Below are positions 23,677 through 33,172 of a stretch of DNA of 64,000 nucleotides, in pieces. Below the pieces are notes generated by a model. That model made no database searches. It had not been told where the DNA came from and was given only the letters and a program-made list of their open reading frames with translations. Numbering within the stretch: the stretch's first letter is position 1; every line of letters starts with the position of its first letter. Source of the stretch: Roseobacter weihaiensis (GTDB taxonomy: Bacteria > Pseudomonadota > Alphaproteobacteria > Rhodobacterales > Rhodobacteraceae). The stretch lies in contig NZ_JACNMO010000026.1 of NCBI RefSeq assembly GCF_020622345.1, positions 1 through 64,000 of the forward strand, in the 5' to 3' direction. Position numbers and translations under genes: made by a program.

Positions 23677-24876
23677 TCAGCGAAAGCGTGCGGTTTTGTC
23701 CTCGCCGCCCTCAAAGTTGATCTCGCGGTAGTTGCCGGCCGCTTCACCGGGCCCCAGCAGCTCTACACCGGTCGCGCCGACATAGTCCACGTCACCGCCA
23801 TCCTTGATAATCTGCAGGGCCTTGGCCAGTTCCCCGACACCGATGGGTTCCCCCGGGGCGTTCGCAACATCCATGACCTTGGTCTTGTAATCGTTGGAGT
23901 CTTTGGAATTTGCCGCCTGCATGGCCAGCATGATCAACGCCGCGGCGTCATAGGATTCCGGCGTAAAAGGCGAGGTGTGATCGAACGCCCCGTCCACCAA
24001 TGCACCGAAGGCTTCGGCCAGCTCTTCCGAGGGGCTGGGATGAGCCCCTGACGACCCATCAATTTCAGAGCCGAAGTTTTCCAGAAGCTGGGCGGAAATC
24101 ATGCCATCGGGAAAGTGGAACGTGTCGAAAGCGCCAGAATCCAACGCCGCACGGACAACCCCGGACCCCCCCTGGTCCACATAGCCTGCGACCACAAGGC
24201 GCTCCCCGCCGGCAGACGCCAGCGCGCCAACCTCCGCAGAATAGTCCGCCTTGCCGTCTTCGTGGGCTGCGTTGATGGTCACCGTGCCGCCCGCCGCCTC
24301 GAACGAGGTCTGGAAGCTATCGGCCAAGCCCTTGCCGTAGTCGTTGTTGGTATAGGTCACGGCCACTTCCTTGATGCCCTGATCCATCAGGATCTCGGTG
24401 ATCACAACGCCCTGGCGCGCATCAGAGGGTGAGGTGCGGAAAAACAGGCCGTTGTCCTCGTTGTTTGCATGGCTCAGGCCGGGGCTGGTGGCCGAGGGTG
24501 AGATCATCACGACGCCATTCGGCACCGCCACGTTTTGCAGGATTGCGCCGGTCACGCCCGAGCAGTCCGCCCCGATAATACCGTCGACACGGTCAGAGGT
24601 GACAAGGCGCTCGGCAGCCGCGGTTGCCGCGGCGGAATCAGTGCATGTGCTGTCTGCGCGCACCGGCGTCACGGTGGCCGCATCCAGGAGAAGGCCACTG
24701 TCGGTTACTTCCTTCATGGCCATTTCCGCACCGTCTGCCATTTGCGGCGTCAGAGATTCGATCGGCCCGGTAAAGCCCAGAATGACCCCGAGTTTAACCT
24801 CGTTTGCGTGACCATCCGCAAGCGCAGTGGTCGCCATCAGTGCTGCGGCGGTTGTCGCCAAAAGCTTTTTTTTCAT
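23677..24876 (-). CDS. livK: Branched-chain amino acid ABC transporter substrate-binding protein
   Basis: A 399-residue protein with a Sec signal (MKKKLLATTAAALMATTALA). The mature protein is a type I periplasmic binding fold (Peripla_BP_6): VKLGVILGFTGPIESLTPQ at the start, GADCSGVTGAI near residue 100, SPSATSPGLS near 125 and FRTSPSDARQG, the standard ligand-domain blocks. It delivers an amino acid to LivHM. It is first in the operon, with a hairpin after it. Its specificity among branched-chain or other amino acids cannot be read. Confidence 0.92.
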   Translation of the reverse strand: MKKKLLATTAAALMATTALADGHANEVKLGVILGFTGPIESLTPQMADGAEMAMKEVTDSGLLLDAATVTPVRADSTCTDSAAATAAAERLVTSDRVDGIIGADCSGVTGAILQNVAVPNGVVMISPSATSPGLSHANNEDNGLFFRTSPSDARQGVVITEILMDQGIKEVAVTYTNNDYGKGLADSFQTSFEAAGGTVTINAAHEDGKADYSAEVGALASAGGERLVVAGYVDQGGSGVVRAALDSGAFDTFHFPDGMISAQLLENFGSEIDGSSGAHPSPSEELAEAFGALVDGAFDHTSPFTPESYDAAALIMLAMQAANSKDSNDYKTKVMDVANAPGEPIGVGELAKALQIIKDGGDVDYVGATGVELLGPGEAAGNYREINFEGGEDKTARFR

Positions 24877-25045
24877 TGTTGATCTCCCATATTGGAACTG
24901 GACGTTCGCCGCTCAGATTATGCGTGCTATTTCCAAAAGAAAAGGAGTTTTGGCGATGCGCGCTGGTGGGCAAAGCAGGATCGCCAAGGAGACGTGCAAG
25001 ATACACCGGTCTGCCCATACAACCAGCAAAAACAGGAGAATTCAC

Positions 25046-26134
25046 GTGACACGCCGCTTTATCTTGTCTTTTCTACTGGGCCTCACCACTGCCGTATCGG
25101 GCGGCATTGCAATGGCGCAAACGACCATTTCGCCGATGATAACCGGGCTGGATGAGCCCTGGGGCATCGACCATCTGCCCGATGGATCGGTGATCATCAC
25201 CGAAAAAGACGGCCGTGTGCTGCTGTGGGCTGACGGTACAACCGCTGAGGTCGATGGCGCGCCAGACGTAGTGGATCGCGGGCAGGGCGGCCTGTTGGAT
25301 GTGACGGTTGCGCGCGATTTCGCAACCTCGCGAACGGTCTTTCTGAGCTACAGCAAAGCGCAGCGCAGCGGGGCCGGGACCGCCTTGGCGGCCGCCACGC
25401 TTTCCGAGGATGGCAGCCGCCTTGAGGGGCTGCAGGATCTCTTTGTCATGGCGCCGGGGTCCTCCGGCGGGCGGCATTTTGGTTCCCGTATCGTGGAGGC
25501 GCCCGACGGCACGCTGTTTCTCACCATCGGAGACCGCGGGGATCGGCCTGCCGCCCAGGACCGCGGCAATCATGTGGGCACCATCGTGCGGATCAACCGC
25601 GATGGCTCGGTCCCGGCGGACAATCCCTTTGTCGGCACCGAGGGTATTCTGCCCGAGATCTGGTCCTACGGGCACCGCAACCCGCAAGGCGCGGGGCTGG
25701 ACGGGCAGGGGCGGCTCTGGACAGCAGAACATGGCGCGCGCGGCGGGGATGAGGTGAACCTGATCCGCAAGGGGGCGAACTACGGCTGGCCGGTGATTTC
25801 CTACGGGCGGCACTATACGGGGGGTCGGATTGGCGAGGGGACGGCCAAAGCCGGGATGGAGCAGCCCGCCTCCTACTGGGACCCGTCCATCGCCCCCTCC
25901 GGATTGCTGATCTATCAGGGCGATATGTTTCCCGACTGGCGTGGCGATATGTTTGTGGGGTCACTGAAGGACAACTACATCTCGCGCCTTGAAATCTCTG
26001 GCGAGACCACCCGCGAGGTTGCCAAGGTCGAAAATGACGCCACCGAACGGGTTCGCGACATCATCGAGGCAGAGGACGGCAGCATCTGGTTCATCTCTGT
26101 CGGTAATGGCACGGTCTACCGCATGGCACGCTAG
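25046..26134 (+). CDS. PQQ-dependent soluble sugar dehydrogenase (Ylil/GDH-B-like)
   Basis: The start is GTG 25046, preceded by CAGGAG at 25032-25037; an open frame runs further upstream but lacks likeness. The signal peptide MTRRFILSFLLGLTTAVSGG is followed by the six-bladed propeller of the glucose/sorbosone dehydrogenase family: LDEPWGIDHLPDGSVIITEK, GGLLDVTVARDF, GSRIVEAPDGTLFLTIGDRG and WSYGHRNPQG with the active His. Then WTAEHGARGGDEVN follows, and PSGLLIYQG near the end. Such enzymes oxidise aldoses in the periplasm with PQQ. At 362 residues it has normal length. It ends one base from the convergent regulator gene. Confidence 0.9.
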   Translation: MTRRFILSFLLGLTTAVSGGIAMAQTTISPMITGLDEPWGIDHLPDGSVIITEKDGRVLLWADGTTAEVDGAPDVVDRGQGGLLDVTVARDFATSRTVFLSYSKAQRSGAGTALAAATLSEDGSRLEGLQDLFVMAPGSSGGRHFGSRIVEAPDGTLFLTIGDRGDRPAAQDRGNHVGTIVRINRDGSVPADNPFVGTEGILPEIWSYGHRNPQGAGLDGQGRLWTAEHGARGGDEVNLIRKGANYGWPVISYGRHYTGGRIGEGTAKAGMEQPASYWDPSIAPSGLLIYQGDMFPDWRGDMFVGSLKDNYISRLEISGETTREVAKVENDATERVRDIIEAEDGSIWFISVGNGTVYRMAR

Positions 26135-26135
26135 C

Positions 26136-27140
26136 CTAGAAGGACAGACGCGACGCGTGACTGCCCCGCTCGCGGTAGGGCGTTGTATCGTAATGCGCGC
26201 GGTAGCATTTGGAGAAATGTGACGGAGAGGCAAAGCCGCAGGCCAATGCCACGTTGATCACGCTCATATCCGTCTGCATCAGCAGGTTGCGCGCCTTTTG
26301 CAGCCGCAGTTCCATGTAATAGCGCTTGGGGCTGCGGTTGAGGTAGCGGCGGAAAAGTCGCTCCAACTGCCGCGTGCTCATGCCCACGTCCCTGGCCAGG
26401 GTGGACGGGCTGATCGGCTCTTCGATGTTGCTCTCCATCATCTGGATCACCTGGCTGAGCTTGGGATGCCGCACTCCGATCCGCGTGGGCACCGACAGCC
26501 GCTGGGTGTCCTGATCGGTCCGGATTGAGGTATAGATCAGCTGATCAGCCACCAGATTGGCAAGGTCTTCGCCCTGATCGTCGGCAATCAGCTTGAGCAT
26601 CAGATCAATCGAAGAGGTCCCGCCCGCGGTGGTCAGACGGTTGCCGTCCACCACAAAAACGGATTTCGTCAGCGTCACGTCCTGAAAGTCTTCGGTAAAG
26701 CTGTCCTGATTTTCCCAGTGGATCGTCGCCTTTTTGCCATCCAGCAGACCGGCCTTGGCAAGCGTGTAGGCCGCGGTGCAAAGCCCACCGACAACCACGC
26801 CTTTGCGCGCCTCGCGGCGCAACCACCCCAGCACGCGTCTGGTGGTGGCGGCCTGCACGTCAATGCCGCCGCAGACCAGCACCGTGTCATCGCGCTGCAG
26901 ATCTTCGAGGTCACCGTCCAGCTTGAAACCACTGCCCGCCGAGCAGTAGATGATACCGCCCCCTTCGCCGAGGATGCGCCATTCGTACAAGGTCCGGCCC
27001 GCCATCCGGTTGGCAATCCGCAGACTTTCGACCGCTGCGGCAAAACACAACAGGGTGAAGTTTTCCAAAAGGACAAAGACGAAGCGTTCCGGTTTCGGGA
27101 CCGAAGGATCATGTCGGGAAACTGTTCGGGCGTCGGACAT
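26136..27140 (-). CDS. GlxA-family transcriptional regulator (DJ-1/PfpI plus AraC HTH)
   Basis: The start at 27140 (MSDARTVSRHD) is chosen because the protein family begins soon after it (KPERFVFVLLENFTLLCFAA). The 334-residue protein has an N-terminal DJ-1/PfpI domain (about 18-190) with VCGGIDVQ and GLCTAAYTLAKAGLLDGKKA, then TIHWEN. A C-terminal AraC double HTH follows at about 235-330 (TLARDVGMSTRQLERLFRRY, then VALACGFASPSHFSKCYRAH). GlxA-type regulators such as GbdR, CdhR and ArgR respond to small nitrogen compounds; TIHWEN is common among them. The target is not known. Confidence 0.9.
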   Translation of the reverse strand: MSDARTVSRHDPSVPKPERFVFVLLENFTLLCFAAAVESLRIANRMAGRTLYEWRILGEGGGIIYCSAGSGFKLDGDLEDLQRDDTVLVCGGIDVQAATTRRVLGWLRREARKGVVVGGLCTAAYTLAKAGLLDGKKATIHWENQDSFTEDFQDVTLTKSVFVVDGNRLTTAGGTSSIDLMLKLIADDQGEDLANLVADQLIYTSIRTDQDTQRLSVPTRIGVRHPKLSQVIQMMESNIEEPISPSTLARDVGMSTRQLERLFRRYLNRSPKRYYMELRLQKARNLLMQTDMSVINVALACGFASPSHFSKCYRAHYDTTPYRERGSHASRLSF

Positions 27141-27333
27141 TACTGCCTCTTCGTTGTCGTTGCATGGGCCTTTCCCTCGAATGGCACCCAGCTTCGAAAT
27201 ACCTTGCTCACGCTGCGAAACCCGCGTCAAGAGGACGAATTTGTGATATGGTCACTCGGACCTGGCTTTTGTATAGAAGACGCTAATATGTGAGCGCTCG
27301 CAGTGCGTGAGCCCGAGACCGGAGACGAAGAAC

Positions 27334-28704
27334 ATGAGCGAATGGACAAAATCGAGCTGGAGAAGCAAGCCCCGGATCCAGATGCCCGACTATCCAGATC
27401 AGGCAGCCCTCGAAGCGGTCGAAGGACAATTGGCCCGGTTTCCATTGCTCGTGTTCGCCGGGGAGGCGCGTCGCCTGAAAAAACATCTCGCCGCGGCGGC
27501 ACGGGGCGAGGCATTCCTGCTTCAGGGCGGGGATTGCGCCGAAAGCTTTGACCAGTTCAGCTCCGACGCGATCCGCGATACCTTCAAGGTGATGCTGCAG
27601 ATGGCCATCGTGCTGACCTATGGGGCCAAAGTCCCGGTCATCAAGGTGGGCCGCATGGCCGGGCAATTCGCCAAACCACGTTCGGCACCCACCGAGACCC
27701 TTGATGGTATTGAGCTGCCAAGCTACCGGGGCGACATCATCAACGAGCTTGACTTCAGCCCCGAGGCCCGGATCCCGGATCCCGCCAAGATGATGCGCGC
27801 CTACACGCAGGCGGCGGCCACGTTGAACCTGCTGCGCGCGTTCTCCACCGGGGGATACGCGGATGTGCATCAGGTCCATGGCTGGACGCTGGGGTTCACG
27901 GAAGGCGAAAAATCAGAGAAGTACCGCGAGATCGCCAATCGCATCTCTGACACGCTCGATTTCATGTCCGCCGCCGGGGTGAACTCGGATACGGCGCACA
28001 CGCTGCAATCGGTGGAATTCTACACCAGTCACGAGTCGCTGCTGCTGGAATACGAAGAGGCGCTGACCCGCGTCGACAGCACCACCGGCAAGTGGCTGGC
28101 CGGATCGGGTCACATGATCTGGATCGGCGACCGCACCCGCCAACCCGATGGCGCCCATGTGGAATTTGCCAGCGGCGTGCAGAACCCCATCGGCCTCAAG
28201 GCCGGCCCGTCGATGACGCCCGAGGACCTTAAGGCCCTGATGGCCAAGCTGAACCCTGAAAATGAACCCGGCCGCCTGACGTTGATTGCGCGCTTTGGGG
28301 CAGGTTCGGTCGGAGAGCACCTGCCGCGCCTGATCAAGACCGTGCGGGATGAGGGGGCCAATGTCACCTGGGTCTGCGATCCGATGCATGGCAACACGAT
28401 CAAATCCTCAACCGGATACAAGACCCGGCCGTTTGACTCCGTGCTGCGGGAAGTGCGCGAGTTCTTTGCGGTGCATACCGCAGAAGGCACAACCCCGGGG
28501 GGCGTGCATTTCGAGATGACGGGGCAGGACGTGACCGAGTGCACCGGTGGTGTACGGGCCGTCAGCGACGAAGACCTCTCTGATCGCTACCACACCGCCT
28601 GTGATCCGCGCCTGAATGCCAGCCAGTCTCTGGAGCTTGCGTTCCTTGTGGCGGAAGAGCTGTCTTCCCGACGCAGCGCCCGTCAGGATCAGGCAACCGG
28701 CTAA
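27334..28704 (+). CDS. 3-deoxy-7-phosphoheptulonate synthase, class II
   Basis: A 456-residue plant-type (class II) DAHP synthase. The ATG at 27334 precedes the typical N-terminus [20 protein letters not shown]. Key blocks are [11 protein letters not shown] with the metal-ligand Cys near residue 70, [14 protein letters not shown] near 110, [40 protein letters not shown] with a metal-ligand His and [18 protein letters not shown]. It condenses PEP with erythrose 4-phosphate as the first step of the shikimate pathway. A clear terminator follows. aroQ of the same pathway lies 13 kb away. Confidence 0.95.
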   Translation: MSEWTKSSWRSKPRIQMPDYPDQAALEAVEGQLARFPLLVFAGEARRLKKHLAAAARGEAFLLQGGDCAESFDQFSSDAIRDTFKVMLQMAIVLTYGAKVPVIKVGRMAGQFAKPRSAPTETLDGIELPSYRGDIINELDFSPEARIPDPAKMMRAYTQAAATLNLLRAFSTGGYADVHQVHGWTLGFTEGEKSEKYREIANRISDTLDFMSAAGVNSDTAHTLQSVEFYTSHESLLLEYEEALTRVDSTTGKWLAGSGHMIWIGDRTRQPDGAHVEFASGVQNPIGLKAGPSMTPEDLKALMAKLNPENEPGRLTLIARFGAGSVGEHLPRLIKTVRDEGANVTWVCDPMHGNTIKSSTGYKTRPFDSVLREVREFFAVHTAEGTTPGGVHFEMTGQDVTECTGGVRAVSDEDLSDRYHTACDPRLNASQSLELAFLVAEELSSRRSARQDQATG

Positions 28705-28712
28705 GCGACCAG

Positions 28713-28751
28713 ATCGGGACCTGCAAGTGCCCGGCACGGCAGGTCCCGTTA
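28713..28751. repeat. Inverted repeat after the DAHP synthase gene
   Basis: CGGGACCTGC at about 28714-28723 pairs with GCAGGTCCCG at about 28739-28748, a 10-bp perfect stem. No T run follows, so it is not a standard terminator by itself. It lies 25 bases before one and may stabilise the mRNA end. Confidence 0.6.
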
Positions 28752-28774
28752 AGGCCGACGGACCGGCATATATA

Positions 28775-28808
28775 AAACCGCCCGCACGTTCTGTGCGGAC
28801 GGTTTTTA
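28775..28808 (+). terminator. Rho-independent terminator of the DAHP synthase gene
   Basis: AAACCGCCCGCAC and GTGCGGACGGTTT form a long stem with one mismatch around a 5-base loop (GTTCT). TTTTTA follows at 28803-28808. The A run on the left makes it workable in both directions, serving also the convergent PAS gene. Confidence 0.85.
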
Positions 28809-28939
28809 TCCCGATCAAAGGAAAAAGGGGCGTTTCGGTCGTCAGGATCGGCAACCCGGTCGTTGTTCCAAACGACCTGGTCATTACACCAACCGACCAG
28901 CTCGCCAGGCTCGACGACCCGACGGTCAGGTTCAACGCC

Positions 28940-29644
28940 TTAATCGTCTGATTTGACGACGCGTAAGTAGGGCGCATCCCGACGTGGTGTCTTGCTGCGG
29001 AAACTCGGCTTTGGCTCCGCAAAACCCGGCACCTTAACGGCTGGTTTTGGCATCGCCAACGTGGGCTCCGGCGCAAGCGGTGCCGGCTTGGACTGATCCG
29101 TCAGGATCGGCCGCAGCGCAGTGCCCGTCACCTCAAAGCGGCGCGGGCTGCGACCAACATCACCGACCGAGACCAGCGCCCCGAGCAGACGGCTCACATC
29201 GCCCAAATCGCTTTTCAGCGGCATCAGCAATATCCGCGCATCCAACGGGGGCATGCCTGCGCCTTTCTCGGAATGCAGCGTCAGGGTGCAGGTCGCCGGG
29301 GTCTCGAAAACTTCCTCAAGTGTATCGCTGACCTGACGGCGGGAGCTTGGCGCGATGAACGCGGTTAACGGCATACCGCGCACCTCCATGCCCATCAGAT
29401 CACTCAGATGGCTGCCAGCGATGCGCAAACGGGCGATACCAGGGGCAATCCGCTCCACGATAAACGAATACTCCAGCGCCTGTTCAATCCCGCGCGGATC
29501 AATCTCTGATCGAGCAGGCATCAGGCGTGTGCCTCGTAAGGCCTCCCAATAGGCCTCGACCTGAGCCAGCGGTGCAAATCCATTTTCTGAAACGTGCTGT
29601 GTCATATTAATGACATTGTGCGTTTTTTGACCGCCGTTGTCCAT
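28940..29644 (-). CDS. PAS-domain protein (PAS_5/DUF1388 type)
   Basis: A protein of 234 residues from the first ATG; the Met at residue 14 (MTQHVSENGF) is a likely alternative start. Residues 27-165 match the PAS_5 family of alphaproteobacteria: QVEAYWEALRGTRLMPARSE, IDPRGIEQALEYSFIVERI, then GSHLSDLMGMEVRGMPL. The rest is a Pro/Ala/Lys-rich tail with a basic end. No output domain is attached. These single-PAS proteins are common in Rhodobacteraceae and their partners are not known. It is convergent with the DAHP synthase gene. Confidence 0.82.
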   Translation of the reverse strand: MDNGGQKTHNVINMTQHVSENGFAPLAQVEAYWEALRGTRLMPARSEIDPRGIEQALEYSFIVERIAPGIARLRIAGSHLSDLMGMEVRGMPLTAFIAPSSRRQVSDTLEEVFETPATCTLTLHSEKGAGMPPLDARILLMPLKSDLGDVSRLLGALVSVGDVGRSPRRFEVTGTALRPILTDQSKPAPLAPEPTLAMPKPAVKVPGFAEPKPSFRSKTPRRDAPYLRVVKSDD

Positions 29645-29902
29645 TGCTTGCGCCTTTTACTTCTCCCCCGCACCATCCTGCATGGATGGGCGGCGGCGTT
29701 CTGCGTGGATTGTCAGGGCAGGCCCGAGCTTTCACACATTGGTTACTGAAACCTTAATACCTACAATTTTCGCGAAATGGACATGTTTCTTTACGATTGG
29801 TTAACTCCCCTGTGGACCGGCGCTGCGTGCAGCGGGGGTTGCTCTACAAGGTTAAAATACCATAAGCCACGGGGCAGGATGCGCGTGACGAAAGGACCCT
29901 CA

Positions 29903-30793
29903 ATGCTCCGATCAATGACCGGTTTTGCTTCTGCGACCGGCAGCTTGCCCCCCCATGCCTGGAGCTGGGAGCTCAGATCTGTCAACGGCAAGGGGCAGGA
30001 CCTGCGCCTGCGTGTCCCGGACTGGATCGACGGGTTGGAGATGGGTCTGCGCAAGGCGCTTGCCGCCCGCACCGCGCGCGGAAACATCACCCTGTCGCTG
30101 CGCCTGACGCGGGATGAACACAGCGGCACGGTGCAGATCAACCAAACGCAATTGTCGGCAATTCTGACCGCCTTATCGGCGATTGAAACCCAGGCGAAAG
30201 AGGCCGGCGTCTCGCTGGCTCCCTCCAGGGCCTCCGACATCATCGGGCTGCGCGGCGTGATGGAAACGACAAGTGCAGAGGATGAAATCGAGCCGCTCTT
30301 GCGCCATCTGCTGGCCGAGGCAGACACATTGATTGCTGCTTTCAACGACATGCGTGACGCCGAAGGCACTGCATTGGAAAAGCTGCTGCTCAGCCAGCTC
30401 GACGAGGTCGCAGCCCTGACCGCAGAGGCCAAAGAACGCGCTGAGGCGCGCGGTTCCGAGGCGGCCGAGGCTCTGCAGCGCAGTCTCTCCCGTGTGATGG
30501 AAAACATCGACGGGGTGGACCCCGACAGGCTGACCCAGGAACTGGCACTGATTGCGGTGAAATCCGATGTCACGGAAGAGATCGACCGCCTGGGGGCCCA
30601 CGTCAATGCCGCGCGCGCGCTGATCGCAGAGGGCGGCGCGGTCGGGCGCAAGCTCGACTTTCTGATGCAGGAATTCAACCGCGAGGCCAACACGCTCTGC
30701 GCCAAGGCTCAGAACAGCGCGCTGACGCGCTGTGGCCTGGCGCTCAAGGCCTTGATCGACCAGATGCGCGAACAAGTACAGAATGTGGAATAG
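29903..30793 (+). CDS. yicC: YicC-family endoribonuclease-like protein
   Basis: The start is ATG 29903, since the family always begins MLRSMTGFA, as here. The 296-residue protein has the N-terminal YicC block (SWELRSVNGKGQDLRLRVPD) and the C-terminal DUF1732 block ending in KLDFLMQEFNREANTLCAKA and QNSALTRCGLALK. The E. coli YicC protein is an RNase that acts on RNA such as RyhB. The gene precedes gmk by three bases, and yicC-gmk is a widespread pair. An open frame continues upstream to 29777 but has no likeness. Confidence 0.92.
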   Translation: MLRSMTGFASATGSLPPHAWSWELRSVNGKGQDLRLRVPDWIDGLEMGLRKALAARTARGNITLSLRLTRDEHSGTVQINQTQLSAILTALSAIETQAKEAGVSLAPSRASDIIGLRGVMETTSAEDEIEPLLRHLLAEADTLIAAFNDMRDAEGTALEKLLLSQLDEVAALTAEAKERAEARGSEAAEALQRSLSRVMENIDGVDPDRLTQELALIAVKSDVTEEIDRLGAHVNAARALIAEGGAVGRKLDFLMQEFNREANTLCAKAQNSALTRCGLALKALIDQMREQVQNVE

Positions 30794-30796
30794 ACA

Positions 30797-31441
30797 ATGA
30801 CTGCCAACCGCCGGGGCCTTTTGATCATTCTCAGCTCTCCCTCAGGGGCAGGTAAATCGACGCTGGCGCGCCGACTGCGGGAGTGGGATGCCGAGATCCA
30901 GTTTTCCATCTCGGCCACCACCCGTCCACCGCGTCCCGGTGAGGTCGACGGGCGCGAATACCACTTTACCAATGAGGCCGATTTCAAGGCACGGGTCAAT
31001 CAGGGCGGCATGCTGGAGCATGCGCATGTCTTTGGCAATTTCTACGGCTCACCGCGGCCGCCCGTGCAGGCCGCGATCGATGCCGGGCGTGACGTGCTTT
31101 TCGACATCGACTGGCAGGGGGCGCAGCAGATCACCAACTCGGCGCTCAGTGCCAACACCCTTTCGATCTTTCTTCTGCCACCCTCGATCCGCGAATTGCG
31201 CAACCGTCTGGAGGCGCGCGCGCAGGACGACGCCGAGACCATCGCGCGCCGGATGGACAAGAGCTGGGACGAGATCAGCCACTGGGGCAGCTATGATTAC
31301 GTTCTGGTGAATGACGATCTGGACGCCACCGAGGCGCAGCTCAAAACCATCGTCACAGCCACCCGACTGCGGCGCAGCCAGCAGCCGGGACTGACGGATC
31401 ATGTGCGCCATCTGCAATCGGAATTCGAGGAGCTGACATGA
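30797..31441 (+). CDS. gmk: Guanylate kinase
   Basis: A 214-residue protein with a P-loop at residues 12-19 (SPSGAGKS), the GMP-binding region [19 protein letters not shown] and the lid-side [13 protein letters not shown]. The end of the core is [11 protein letters not shown], and [19 protein letters not shown] with the conserved YDYV. It converts GMP to GDP in the cytoplasm. It overlaps the next gene by four bases (ATGA) and follows yicC directly. Confidence 0.96.
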   Translation: MTANRRGLLIILSSPSGAGKSTLARRLREWDAEIQFSISATTRPPRPGEVDGREYHFTNEADFKARVNQGGMLEHAHVFGNFYGSPRPPVQAAIDAGRDVLFDIDWQGAQQITNSALSANTLSIFLLPPSIRELRNRLEARAQDDAETIARRMDKSWDEISHWGSYDYVLVNDDLDATEAQLKTIVTATRLRRSQQPGLTDHVRHLQSEFEELT

Positions 31442-31965
31442 CGCTTTACGCTTTGGGCGATCACGCGCCGGACCTGCATGAAGATACCTGGGTTGCACCC
31501 GATGCCAATCTCATCGGCAAGGTGGTGCTGGAGGCGGGCGCCTCGGTCTGGTTCGGCACCACGATCCGGGCCGATCACGAGGAAATCCGGGTCGGGCAAG
31601 GCTCCAACGTGCAGGAAAACTGTGTTTTCCATATCGACGCGGGCTATCCGCTGACCATCGGGGCGGGCTGCACCATCGGTCATAAAGTCATGCTGCATGG
31701 CTGCACCCTGGGGGACAACACGCTGATCGGCATGGGGGCCACGGTGCTCAATGGCGCCCGCATCGGCAGCAATTGCCTGATCGGGGCCGGGGCACTCATC
31801 ACCGAGAACAAGGTGATCCCGGATAACTCCCTGGTGATGGGGGTGCCGGGCAGGGTGGTGCGGGAGCTCGACGCCGCCGCCATTCAGAGCCTTCGGGCGT
31901 CGGCCTTGCACTACCAGCAGAACATGCGCCGGTTCAAACTTGAGCTTCGCCCCGTAGGAAACTAA
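31438..31965 (+). CDS. Gamma-carbonic anhydrase family protein (YrdA/CaiE-like)
   Basis: A 175-residue left-handed beta-helix protein with hexapeptide repeats: [20 protein letters not shown], then [20 protein letters not shown]. The three zinc-binding His of the gamma-CA family are present in [16 protein letters not shown] (GHK and LHG), followed by [14 protein letters not shown]-terminal helix completes the trimer form. It may be an active carbonic anhydrase or a binding protein; the YrdA group often shows no activity. It is translated with gmk. Confidence 0.9.
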   Translation: MTLYALGDHAPDLHEDTWVAPDANLIGKVVLEAGASVWFGTTIRADHEEIRVGQGSNVQENCVFHIDAGYPLTIGAGCTIGHKVMLHGCTLGDNTLIGMGATVLNGARIGSNCLIGAGALITENKVIPDNSLVMGVPGRVVRELDAAAIQSLRASALHYQQNMRRFKLELRPVGN

Positions 31966-31966
31966 T

Positions 31967-33154
31967 ATGAAAAACGAAAAAGGGTCTTTGGTTCGTCCGG
32001 ATGCGTTGCCTTCCTCTGCCTCGCGCCCGGTTGTCACCCCGCTGAGCCCCTCGGTTGTCTATGCCTCCGATACGCCCGACATGCTGGATCAGCAGTACGA
32101 GGGTGGGCTGCATGGCTATACCTATTCGCGCGAAGGCCATCCGAACGCGGATGTGGTGGCCAAAAGGCTCGACCGGTTGGAAAACGCACCCTATCCCGGC
32201 GTGATGACCGCCTCAGGCATGGGCGCTGTTTCAGCGGCCTTGCTGGGGCTGACACAGGCGGGCGATCACGTGATCGGGGGCAATCAGCTCTATGGCCGGT
32301 CGCTGCGCATGATGGCCGAAGATCTGCCGCGCCTCGGCATTGCCACATCGCTGGTCGATCCCGGTGACATCGACGCGATGCGCGCCGCGCTGCGCCCCGA
32401 GACGCGCATGATCCTCGTCGAAGTCGTGTCGAACCCGACCCTGCGGGTGGCGGACATCAGCGGGCTGGTCGCTTTGGCACGGGAGCGGGGCGTGCTGCTG
32501 GTGGTGGATAACACCTTTACCACCCCGCGCGCCTTCAAAGCCTTTGACGCAGGCGCGGATGTGGTCCTCCACTCGGTCACCAAGCTGCTGGCCGGGCATT
32601 CGGATGTGATGCTGGGGTATGTGGCGGCCCGGGATGCCGTGCTCAACGATCGCCTGCGGGTCTTCACCGTGACCACGGGCATGACCGCCAGCCCCTTTGA
32701 CTGCTGGCTCGCGGAACGGGGCATGCTGTCCTTTGATCTGCGGTTCGAGCGATCGCAGAGCACTGCCGCACGCCTGGCCGCGCATCTGGACGGGTTGGCG
32801 GGGGTCAGACGGGTGATCTATCCGGGCCGTACGGATCACCCCGATCATCAAAGGGCCACTGATCTGCTGGGCGCAAATTTCTGCAATATGGTCAGCTTTG
32901 AGCTGGACGGCACGCGGGCGGCGGCCAATGCCTTTACCCGCGCGGCCGAGGGTTTGAGCTTCGCACCGACGCTGGGCGATGTGGGGACGACGATCTCGCA
33001 TCCCGCGTCCTCTTCGCACCGGGCCTTGAGCGCGGATCAACGCGCGGCCCTGGGAATGTCGGAGGGGTTTTTCCGCATCTCCGTCGGCCTTGAAGAGCCC
33101 GAGGCGCTCTGCGCGGTATTCACGCAAGCCATTGCCGCAGCGATTACCTGCTGA
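31967..33154 (+). CDS. PLP-dependent transsulfuration enzyme (Cys/Met metabolism family)
   Basis: A 395-residue aminotransferase-fold protein. It begins with the usual YTYSREGHPNADVVAKRLDRLE segment (YSR, pyrophosphate contact), has ASGMGAVSAALLGL near residue 85, VVDNTFTTP with the PLP-contact Asp near 180, and VTKLLAGHSDVMLGY with the PLP Lys206. The C-terminus carries SLGDVGTT-like TLGDVGTTISHPASSSH. This family includes cystathionine gamma-synthase, cystathionine gamma-lyase and methionine gamma-lyase; I cannot pick one. It starts one base after the gamma-CA gene, an unusual pairing. Confidence 0.88.
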   Translation: MKNEKGSLVRPDALPSSASRPVVTPLSPSVVYASDTPDMLDQQYEGGLHGYTYSREGHPNADVVAKRLDRLENAPYPGVMTASGMGAVSAALLGLTQAGDHVIGGNQLYGRSLRMMAEDLPRLGIATSLVDPGDIDAMRAALRPETRMILVEVVSNPTLRVADISGLVALARERGVLLVVDNTFTTPRAFKAFDAGADVVLHSVTKLLAGHSDVMLGYVAARDAVLNDRLRVFTVTTGMTASPFDCWLAERGMLSFDLRFERSQSTAARLAAHLDGLAGVRRVIYPGRTDHPDHQRATDLLGANFCNMVSFELDGTRAAANAFTRAAEGLSFAPTLGDVGTTISHPASSSHRALSADQRAALGMSEGFFRISVGLEEPEALCAVFTQAIAAAITC

Positions 33155-33172
33155 CATGGGGAAAGCGGGCTC

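Noticed and set aside
31967-31990. SAM or other riboswitch ahead of the sulfur-amino-acid enzyme gene
   Set aside because: The gene begins one base after the previous stop, leaving no room for a leader RNA.
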